DNA from: Campylobacter corcagiensis
GTDB taxonomy: Bacteria; Campylobacterota; Campylobacteria; Campylobacterales; Campylobacteraceae
Direction: 5' to 3'
Assembly: GCF_013201645.1 (NCBI RefSeq)
Contig: NZ_CP053842.1
Coordinates: forward strand, 806,001-870,000
Length of the DNA: 64,000 bases
Shown here: positions 54,862 through 61,332 of the stretch, piece by piece
Layout of the letters: every line of letters starts with the position of its first letter
Position numbering within the stretch: the first letter of the stretch is position 1
Notes under the pieces: model-generated
Database searches by the model: none
The model's input: only the letters and a program-made list of their open reading frames with translations
Told to the model about the DNA's origin: nothing
Made by a program: the position numbers and the translations under genes

Positions 54862-55685
54862 TAGCTTGTTCTACTTTGAAATTTAGCCCACCTAAAGCTA
54901 GTTTTGATGAAATTTACTGTGCAGGTGGGCTATATGGAAATCCATATGCACTTTTTGAAATTTTAAATTTTATTGGCGATGCAAAGTGCGTTTTTAACGG
55001 TGATTATCACTGGTTTGATGCTGATAAATTCTGGTTTAGTAAAAATGAGAGAAATTTACAAAATCAAATTTTACTTAATGGCAATGTAGAACTTGAACTT
55101 TGTAATGAAAATAGCATAAGTTGTGGCTGTAACTATCCTGAGTTTGCTAGTGATGATACAAAAATTTGGGCAAATCAAATTCACCAAATCTTAAAGAGTG
55201 AAGTTAGTGAAATTTTGCCACCAAATTTGATAAATCGCCCCACAACTTTTAGCTTAAAAGTTGGAAATTTAAACTTAGCCATAACTCATGGTGATGAAAA
55301 AACTCTATCTGGCTGGGGTTTATCAGCCAAAAATTTAGCTAAAAAATCTCGCCAAAGTGAAATTTACAACTGGTTAGCTAAAAACAGCTTTGATGCTATA
55401 TTTTCAACTCACACTTGTACTAAGGTTTTTGCTGATTTAAATGATAAAGTAGTTTTAAATAACGGAGCAGCTGGACTTTCTACCGTTGGTACAAATGGCG
55501 TGATTTTAAGGGCTGGAATTAAACCAAAAAGTAAAGCTATTTTTAGTAAAAAGATAAAAAATACCTTCCTTGAAGCTCATTTAGTAAATTATGATAATGC
55601 TAAATTTATAAATTGGTTTGATGAAATTTGGGACATAAACTCTCCTGCTAGCAAGTCATATAGAGATAGGATATTAAAAGGATAA
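54858..55685 (+). CDS. Calcineurin-like metallophosphoesterase
   Basis: Predicted cytoplasmic metallophosphatase or phosphodiesterase. 275 residues. The order of motifs fits the family loosely: GGLYGNPYAL near 25 (replacing the usual D-x-H-G-N), NGDYHWFDAD (GD), LNGNVELE (GNxE in place of GNHD), ITHGDEKTLSG (H), and FSTHTCTKVF (G/STHT for GHTH). The first D-x-H ligand pair is not apparent, so the metal site may be altered. Start is a TTG overlapping the symporter stop. Last gene of unit A; the next gene starts 73 bases on, after its own promoter. Confidence 0.72.
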   Translation: MIACSTLKFSPPKASFDEIYCAGGLYGNPYALFEILNFIGDAKCVFNGDYHWFDADKFWFSKNERNLQNQILLNGNVELELCNENSISCGCNYPEFASDDTKIWANQIHQILKSEVSEILPPNLINRPTTFSLKVGNLNLAITHGDEKTLSGWGLSAKNLAKKSRQSEIYNWLAKNSFDAIFSTHTCTKVFADLNDKVVLNNGAAGLSTVGTNGVILRAGIKPKSKAIFSKKIKNTFLEAHLVNYDNAKFINWFDEIWDINSPASKSYRDRILKG

Positions 55686-55702
55686 ATTTATAAATAATTA
55701 GA

Positions 55703-55735
55703 TATAATTATAATTTTTAGAAGGTAGGCTACCTT
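55703..55735 (+). promoter_or_regulatory. Promoter and 15-bp palindromic operator of unit B
   Basis: TATAAT at 55703-55708 is followed 12 bases later by AAGGTAG-G-CTACCTT (55721-55735), a perfect palindrome with a one-base centre, 22 bases before the ATG at 55758. Design, spacing to the -10 box and leader length match the site at 51154-51168. Confidence 0.65.
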
Positions 55736-55757
55736 AGTTTTAAATTTAGGATTTTCT

Positions 55758-56147
55758 ATGAAAAAAATCAAAATCTTTCTTTTAGCAGTTGTTGCTACAG
55801 TTTTTGTTGCTTGTGGTGGTGGGGTTGATACTACTACGATGAGTTCTGGTTATTTAAAGGGCGATGAGGTTGTTGCTGCGATGAAAGACCCAGATGCTGT
55901 AATTATCGATGTTAGGGTTAAAGATCAATTTGATGCTGGACATATTGATGGTGCAAAGCACATTCCGCTAGCTGATATTAAAAATAGCGTTGATGTTCTT
56001 AAACCATACAAGGATAAAAAGATCGTTTTTTACTGCAACAGCGGAAATCAAAGCGGACAAGCAGCTAAAATCCTTGAAGATAATGGCTTTAAAAGTGTCT
56101 ATAACGCTGATGGCGTAAAACAATACAACTATAACTTAGTTAAATGA
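55758..56147 (+). CDS. Rhodanese-domain lipoprotein
   Basis: Exported single-domain sulfurtransferase. 129 residues: lipoprotein signal MKKIKIFLLAVVATVFVACGGG (lipobox VACG, Cys19), then a rhodanese fold with VIIDVRVKDQFDAGHIDGA and the active loop FYCNSGNQSGQAAKIL, where the cysteine would carry the persulfide. The loop CNSGNQSG fits the six-residue sulfur-type loop. It opens unit B, whose other products act in the cytoplasm, so it probably handles a sulfur or chalcogen species outside the membrane. It overlaps the next gene by 4 bases. Confidence 0.88.
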   Translation: MKKIKIFLLAVVATVFVACGGGVDTTTMSSGYLKGDEVVAAMKDPDAVIIDVRVKDQFDAGHIDGAKHIPLADIKNSVDVLKPYKDKKIVFYCNSGNQSGQAAKILEDNGFKSVYNADGVKQYNYNLVK

Positions 56148-57586
56148 CAAATGCCATTATTTTCTTTACAAAAGCTCCAGTAGCGGGCTTTTGTAAAACT
56201 AGACTACATGAGTTTTTAGCTCCTAATTATGCAGCAAATTTACAACTTTTTTTAATCAAGAAAAATTTAGAAATTTTAAAGAATTTGCAAGCTAAAACCT
56301 TTATATTTTTAGATGGCAAGTGGGAATTTGAAGGCTTTGAAGTTCATGCTCAAAATGGCGAGAATATAGGTCAAAAAATGAGCAGTGCTTTTGATGAAAT
56401 TTTTAAAAAAGGTTATAAAAAAGTGCTTTTAATAGGCTCTGATTTAGCTGATTTAAAACCTGAAATTTTAAATAATGCGTTTGAAATTTTAGATTTTAAA
56501 GATGTAGTTTTTTCTTCAAGTAGTGATGGTGGATACTCACTAATCGGGCTTAAAGCCCCCTGCTCTAAGGTTTTTGAGTTAGAAAAATTTAGCACAGAAA
56601 ATGTTTTAGATGATAGTTTAAAAACTATTAAAGATAAAAGTGTTGGTTTTGTGGATGAGATTTTAGACATTGATACACCAAAAGACATTGCAAATTTTAT
56701 TACAAATTCTAAATGTGAATTTCTAGCAATGGGTGAGTATAATCTAAATTTTAAATTTAAAAATAAGGGTAAAACAGAGATTTTACGCATGAAAAAAGGC
56801 TCACAAATTAGTGTAGATGAGCCATCAAAATATGAATTTGAAGCACTAAAATTTCTTGAGCCACTCAATATCACACCAAAGGTATTTAAGCTATTTAATA
56901 AAAGCGTTTTTTTACCATATGGTGGCTTTACTATGGAATTTTTAGAAGGTAGAGCGCTTGATTATAAAAAAGATCTTTTAATAGCTGCTAGGATTTTGTC
57001 AAAGCTTCACTCATTTGATACTAAAAATGCCCCACTAATGATTACTAAAAAGCCATTTTTACAGATGTATGAAGAGTGCTTAAAATTTTCAAAATTTTAT
57101 GAAAGCTCTAAATTTAAAAGCAGTAAAGTTTTAGAAATGCTTGAATTTTTTAAAGAGCATTTAAGTGAAAATCTAGATAGTGAAATTTCAACTAAAAGCG
57201 TAATCAACACCGAACTTAATAGCTCAAATTTTATTATTAGTAAAAATTCTTTTATCATAGACTGGGAAAAGCCATTAATAGGCGATAATGAGCAAGATTT
57301 AGCACACTTTTTAGTTCCAACTACCACCCTTTTTAAGAGCGAAAATACTCTAACAAAAGCTCAAATTTATGAGTTTTTAAATGAGTACTCAAAACTCAAA
57401 AGTTTTGATGAAAAACTACTTAAAAGATATCTTAAAGCCACCTGTTTTAGAGGCTTTTCATGGTGTGCTTTTGCTTACTATCAAAGTAAAATTTCAGGTA
57501 TAAAAAGCCCAGCTTATAAAAAAATAAAAGAGTACTTAAGCGATGAATTTATAGAAAAACTTAAACGCTACTTTTTGGAGCTTTAA
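56144..57586 (+). CDS. Fusion: DUF2064/TIGR04282-type transferase plus phosphotransferase-like kinase domain
   Basis: 480 residues, two domains usually on separate genes. Residues 1-195: nucleotidyl/glycosyl-transferase fold (MTNAIIFFTKAPVAGFCKTRL, GSDLADLKPEI, SSDGGYSLIGLK), the family named transferase 1, rSAM/selenodomain-associated or arsenosugar biosynthesis glycosyltransferase. Residues 200-480: aminoglycoside/choline-kinase-like fold with MEFLEGRAL and a metal-site DWEKP at 373. The catalytic loop reads NTELNSSN (355-362) where HGDxxxxN is usual, so His and Asp are replaced by Asn and Glu. It may be a binding domain or a variant kinase. Overlaps both neighbours. Confidence 0.84.
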   Translation: MTNAIIFFTKAPVAGFCKTRLHEFLAPNYAANLQLFLIKKNLEILKNLQAKTFIFLDGKWEFEGFEVHAQNGENIGQKMSSAFDEIFKKGYKKVLLIGSDLADLKPEILNNAFEILDFKDVVFSSSSDGGYSLIGLKAPCSKVFELEKFSTENVLDDSLKTIKDKSVGFVDEILDIDTPKDIANFITNSKCEFLAMGEYNLNFKFKNKGKTEILRMKKGSQISVDEPSKYEFEALKFLEPLNITPKVFKLFNKSVFLPYGGFTMEFLEGRALDYKKDLLIAARILSKLHSFDTKNAPLMITKKPFLQMYEECLKFSKFYESSKFKSSKVLEMLEFFKEHLSENLDSEISTKSVINTELNSSNFIISKNSFIIDWEKPLIGDNEQDLAHFLVPTTTLFKSENTLTKAQIYEFLNEYSKLKSFDEKLLKRYLKATCFRGFSWCAFAYYQSKISGIKSPAYKKIKEYLSDEFIEKLKRYFLEL

Positions 57587-58245
57587 TGGCAGTTAGTATC
57601 ATCATTCCACTTTATAACGAAGGTAATTTAGAGCCACTTTTAGCAAATTTAAACGCTCTTAATGGCAAATTTGAAGTTATCTTTGTAAGTGGTGATAATA
57701 CGCATTATAATACACAAAATTTTACGCATTTATCTTATGAAAAAGGTAGGGCTAAACAGCTAAATTTTGGTGCAAAAAGAGCTAAATTCGAGAATTTATG
57801 GTTTTTACACGCTGATTCAAAATTTAGTAAAAATGCCATTTTAGAAATAGAGAATTTTTTAACTAAAAATAGTCTTGGTGCTTTTAGACTTAAATTTGAT
57901 AGCGATAAATTTCTACTTAAAGTTTGTGCATTTTTTTCAAATTTGCGCGTTAAATTTGGAGGTATTGCGTTTGGCGATCAAGGTATGTTTTTAAGCAAAG
58001 AGCTATTTTTTAAACTTGGTGGATTTAAAGACATTAAGATTATGGAAGATTATGAGTTTAGCTTAAATGCTAAAAAAAATGGCTTAAAATTTAACCTTTG
58101 TAATGAGTATATCACGACAAGTTCAAGGCGGTTTTTAAAGTATGGTACTTTAAAAATGATGATTAAAATGCCCATTTCAAGGCTACTTTACCGCTTTGGA
58201 GTGAGTGAAGATAAAATTTTAAGGTTTTATTATGCAAAATCCTAA
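57586..58245 (+). CDS. TIGR04283-type family 2 glycosyltransferase
   Basis: GT-A fold glycosyltransferase, 219 residues, of the family named transferase 2, rSAM/selenodomain-associated (arsenosugar biosynthesis). Seen: VSIIIPLYNEGNLEPLLANL, the diagnostic KGRAKQLNFGAKRA, the metal-binding FLHADSKF, and FGDQGMFLSKELFFKLGGF with IMEDYEFSLNAKK as the acceptor-side acidic motif. No membrane helix. It shares one base with the preceding stop and overlaps the Fe-S gene by 14 bases. Confidence 0.88.
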   Translation: MAVSIIIPLYNEGNLEPLLANLNALNGKFEVIFVSGDNTHYNTQNFTHLSYEKGRAKQLNFGAKRAKFENLWFLHADSKFSKNAILEIENFLTKNSLGAFRLKFDSDKFLLKVCAFFSNLRVKFGGIAFGDQGMFLSKELFFKLGGFKDIKIMEDYEFSLNAKKNGLKFNLCNEYITTSSRRFLKYGTLKMMIKMPISRLLYRFGVSEDKILRFYYAKS

Positions 58246-59200
58246 TAATTTAGATCAATGCATAAAGTGTGGCGTTTGCACAAAAAAGTGCGATTTTTTA
58301 AAAAAATACAATCTTGATTTAGTTGATTTTGCAAATCGCCCAGACTTAGCATATCACTGCTTTTTATGTGATGTTTGCACTCAGGTTTGCCCTGCTGATA
58401 TAGATGGAGTTAAAATTTCGCTTAATCTAAGAGCTAAAAATCCAAAGAAATTTAGCTATTTAAATTTTAGTAAACAAAGTCCTTTTAAATCCCCATATAT
58501 CTACTCAAACAACTCTAAAAATCCTAGCTGTGAGCTTATGTTTTTTGGCTGTAATTTTCCAGGATATTTTCCAAAAACTACCAAAATTTTAATAGATCTT
58601 TTTGCTAAAAATGGCGTTGATTTTAGTATTGATTGTTGTGGAAAACCTCTTTTTGAAGCAAATTTGGAATTTTTAAAAACTAAAAATCATCTTTTGGATC
58701 TGTTTAATAAAAAAGGTGTAAAACGCATCATTACTGCTTGTCCAAACTGCTACTATTTTTTTAAAGATCACTATAAATTTGAAAATATCCAAATTTCAAG
58801 TGTGTATGAGAAACTAAATGAACTTGGGCTTATGGACGATATAGAAGAGCAGATGAACCTTTTCTTTCCTTGTCCTGATAAATTTCGCCGTGAAATTTTT
58901 AGCGAGTTTAAAAAATATATAAATTTTAAAAATAGCTTTAGGGGTGTTAATTGTTGCGGTATGGGTGGGCTTGCAAAATCTCAAGAACCTGAAATTTACG
59001 AAAATGGCATAGAGATGGTTAGGCAAAAAGGTGGGCAAAATGTCTATACGTATTGTGCTACTTGTGCAGGAAATTTCGCTAAAAATGGTATAAAAAATGT
59101 AAGACATTTAACAAGTGAGTTTTTAGGAATTTGTGAAAGTCCTGATACAAATTATGCTAAAAATGTTATGAAATTTAAATTTTATAGGAGAAAAAGATGA
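58232..59200 (+). CDS. (Fe-S)-binding oxidoreductase with CCG motifs
   Basis: 322 residues, cytoplasmic. Two 4Fe-4S motifs at the N terminus: CIKCGVCTKKC and CFLCDVCTQVCP. Two cysteine-rich CCG units follow (FFGCNFPGYF...DCCGKPLF and FPCPDKF...NCCGMGGLA), as in heterodisulfide reductase subunit B and the glycolate oxidase Fe-S subunit. No flavin partner is adjacent, so it may accept electrons from, or deliver them to, the radical SAM enzyme next to it or reduce a disulfide-like bond in the product. It overlaps both neighbours. Confidence 0.85.
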   Translation: MQNPNNLDQCIKCGVCTKKCDFLKKYNLDLVDFANRPDLAYHCFLCDVCTQVCPADIDGVKISLNLRAKNPKKFSYLNFSKQSPFKSPYIYSNNSKNPSCELMFFGCNFPGYFPKTTKILIDLFAKNGVDFSIDCCGKPLFEANLEFLKTKNHLLDLFNKKGVKRIITACPNCYYFFKDHYKFENIQISSVYEKLNELGLMDDIEEQMNLFFPCPDKFRREIFSEFKKYINFKNSFRGVNCCGMGGLAKSQEPEIYENGIEMVRQKGGQNVYTYCATCAGNFAKNGIKNVRHLTSEFLGICESPDTNYAKNVMKFKFYRRKR

Positions 59201-60108
59201 CAGCAGATGAGTTTTTAAATAGCGATTTAAAGGCAGATAAAATCACAACTATGCAGGTAAATTTAGGTAACCTTTGTAACCTTGCCTGTCGCCACTGCCA
59301 TGTAAATGCAAGCCCTCGTGGCAAGGATAATATGAGCAGAAGTGTTGCTGAAATTTTAGTTAAAGTTTTTAAGGAAAATGGTTTTCATACGCTTGATTTA
59401 ACAGGTGGAGCACCTGAGATGAATGAAAATTTTAGATTTATTATCGAAAGCTTAAAAAATGTGGCAAAAAAGATCATAGTTCGCACAAATTTAGTGATTT
59501 TAAATGAAGATGGTTTTAATGATTTGGCTGAGTATTTTGCTAAAAATGGCACCACTCTTGTAGCAAGCCTTCCATGCTATACAGTAGAAAATGTTGATAA
59601 ACAGCGTGGAGATGGCGTTTTTGAAGGCTCTATAAAAGCTCTTAAAAAACTAAATAGTCTTGGATATGGTAAGGATTTGGAGTTAAATCTTGTTTATAAT
59701 CCAAATGGAGCGTTCTTGCCAGGAGATCAAAAAGAGCTTGAAAATGACTATAAAAAGATGCTAAAAGAGAATTTTGATATAGAATTTAGCGAGCTTTTTA
59801 CCATAACAAATATGCCAATAGGTAGATTTAAAAAAGAGCTTTTAAGAGATGATAAGCTTAGTGAGTATATGGAGCTTTTAAAGAGTAATTTTAACCAAAC
59901 AACCATTCCAAATTTAATGTGTAAAAATCAAATTTCAGTAGGTTTTGATGGCAAACTTTACAATTGTGATTTTAACCAAATGCTAGGACTTGAGCTTAGT
60001 GAAAATTTAGAAAATTTTACTGATTTTGATGGCAAAATCATCATAAAACCACACTGTTTAGCCTGTACAGCTGGAGCTGGATCAAGCTGTGGCGGGGCTT
60101 TGGAGTAA
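59197..60108 (+). CDS. ArsS/DUF3641-type radical SAM enzyme (TIGR04167-like)
   Basis: Radical SAM enzyme, 303 residues. The cluster motif is CNLACRHC (CxxxCxxC) near residue 28, then VNASPRGKDNMS and the SAM-binding DLTGGAPEMN. The C-terminal domain has CKNQISVGFDGKLYNCDFNQML and the family-specific CLACTAGAGSSCGGALE; some relatives carry selenocysteine, while only cysteine is seen here. In arsenosugar producers ArsS adds a 5'-deoxyadenosyl group to dimethylarsinous acid made by ArsM. No ArsM is in the window, so another acceptor is possible. Overlaps the Fe-S gene by 4 bases. Confidence 0.87.
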   Translation: MTADEFLNSDLKADKITTMQVNLGNLCNLACRHCHVNASPRGKDNMSRSVAEILVKVFKENGFHTLDLTGGAPEMNENFRFIIESLKNVAKKIIVRTNLVILNEDGFNDLAEYFAKNGTTLVASLPCYTVENVDKQRGDGVFEGSIKALKKLNSLGYGKDLELNLVYNPNGAFLPGDQKELENDYKKMLKENFDIEFSELFTITNMPIGRFKKELLRDDKLSEYMELLKSNFNQTTIPNLMCKNQISVGFDGKLYNCDFNQMLGLELSENLENFTDFDGKIIIKPHCLACTAGAGSSCGGALE

Positions 60109-60116
60109 GGCTTGAT

Positions 60117-60506
60117 ATGACAGATATAAAAGCAAAATCTGATTTTAAAAGTGGCAAAAACTGCACCCAAATAGTCTTAGATGAGTGTTGTAGCGATATC
60201 ATTTCAAAAAAGATGAGTAAAGAACTAAGTAGCTGTTTTGCTGGAGGAATGTGTGCTGGAAAGATTTGTGGAGCAGTAACTGGGGCTTATATGGTTCTTG
60301 GACTAAAAAACAGACCCGAGCTAAAAAACGAATTTGATCGTGAGTTTTTAAAAGAGTTTAAAAGCTTAGAATGTAAGGAAATTTTGGGTTTTGATCTAAG
60401 TAAAGATGATGAGCTAAAACAGATACAAAAACAGGATTTATTTATGAAAATTTGCCATAAGACGGTGAAATTTGCAGTTGATTTTTTAAAGAAAAATGGG
60501 GTGTAA
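60117..60506 (+). CDS. C_GCAxxG_C_C family redox protein
   Basis: 129 residues. Five N-terminal-half cysteines follow the family layout: GKNCTQIVLDECC, SCFAGGMCAGKICGAVTGAYMVLGL, and later LECKEIL and KICHKTV. This family is often found with redox or selenium-related genes; its biochemical role is unclear. It starts 8 bases after the radical SAM stop and ends unit B. A weak hairpin (GTGTAA/TTACAC, 60501-60523) sits over its stop. Confidence 0.87.
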   Translation: MTDIKAKSDFKSGKNCTQIVLDECCSDIISKKMSKELSSCFAGGMCAGKICGAVTGAYMVLGLKNRPELKNEFDREFLKEFKSLECKEILGFDLSKDDELKQIQKQDLFMKICHKTVKFAVDFLKKNGV

Positions 60507-60622
60507 ATTAAAGCTAGTTACACTTAAAAAAATAGCTATAAAAACTTTTTATTTATAAACTTAGATTATTTGTTAATTGTAAAATGATAGCATTTAGTTA
60601 AATTTTTAAAAAAGGGGATAAA

Positions 60623-61183
60623 ATGAAAAAAATTCTTTTAGCAAGCTTAGCAGCTTCAACTATACTTTTTGCAGCTGGACATGATGCGGATGCAAATATG
60701 ATAAATGAGTTTGATCCAAAAAGTGTTGAACATGTTGTTGTAGAGATGAATCTACTTGATGAAAATGGTGATAAAAAAGTTGGTGAAGTTGTTGCTATAA
60801 ATACAAACTACGGTGTTGCTTTATTTCCAAATATGAGTGGTTTAGGCGAAGGCGGGATGCATGGATTTCACGTGCATGTAAATCCTGATTGCGGTGCGAC
60901 TGAAAAAGGTCTTGCTATGAAAGCAGGCGGACACTGGGATCCAGCTGATACCAAAAAACACTCATTTGCATGGGATGATGAGGGTCACAAAGGCGACTTA
61001 CCAGCACTTTATGTTGATAAAAACGGAGTTGCAAACTACCCAGTACTTGCTCCAAAAATTAAAAATATTGATGAGCTAAAAGGTCATTCCATAATGGTTC
61101 ATGTTGGCGGTGATAACCACAGCGATAACCCAAAAGCACTTGGTGGTGGCGGTGCTAGAATGGTATGTGGCGTTATAAAATAA
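60623..61183 (+). CDS. sodC: Periplasmic Cu/Zn superoxide dismutase
   Basis: Converts superoxide to H2O2 and O2 in the periplasm. 186 residues: signal peptide [19 protein letters not shown], then the SodC barrel. Copper ligands in FHVHVNPDC and [13 protein letters not shown]; zinc ligands in [23 protein letters not shown]. The intersubunit/intramolecular disulfide pair is Cys in NPDCG and in ARMVCGVIK. It has its own AAGGGG ribosome-binding site and a strong terminator. Campylobacters usually have iron SodB; SodC is found in only some species. Confidence 0.96.
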   Translation: MKKILLASLAASTILFAAGHDADANMINEFDPKSVEHVVVEMNLLDENGDKKVGEVVAINTNYGVALFPNMSGLGEGGMHGFHVHVNPDCGATEKGLAMKAGGHWDPADTKKHSFAWDDEGHKGDLPALYVDKNGVANYPVLAPKIKNIDELKGHSIMVHVGGDNHSDNPKALGGGGARMVCGVIK

Positions 61184-61190
61184 ACCTTAT

Positions 61191-61222
61191 AGCATAAAGC
61201 ATAAATTTGCTTTATGCTTTTT
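61191..61222 (+). terminator. Rho-independent terminator after sodC
   Basis: AGCATAAAGC-(8 bases)-GCTTTATGCT is a perfect 10-bp stem followed by TTTT, 7 bases after the sodC stop. Confidence 0.85.
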
Positions 61223-61332
61223 AAAACCAAAAATAATGCCTATTTCATTAAATTTCTAACTATTTTACTGAAATAAAAAGCCTACCTAATAACTTTTTTC
61301 GGCTATTTTCAAGTTCGTTTATAACTTCCACG

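Noticed and set aside
59197-60108. Radical SAM enzyme as a selenoprotein
   Set aside because: The relevant codons encode cysteine; no in-frame TGA is seen where relatives may use selenocysteine.
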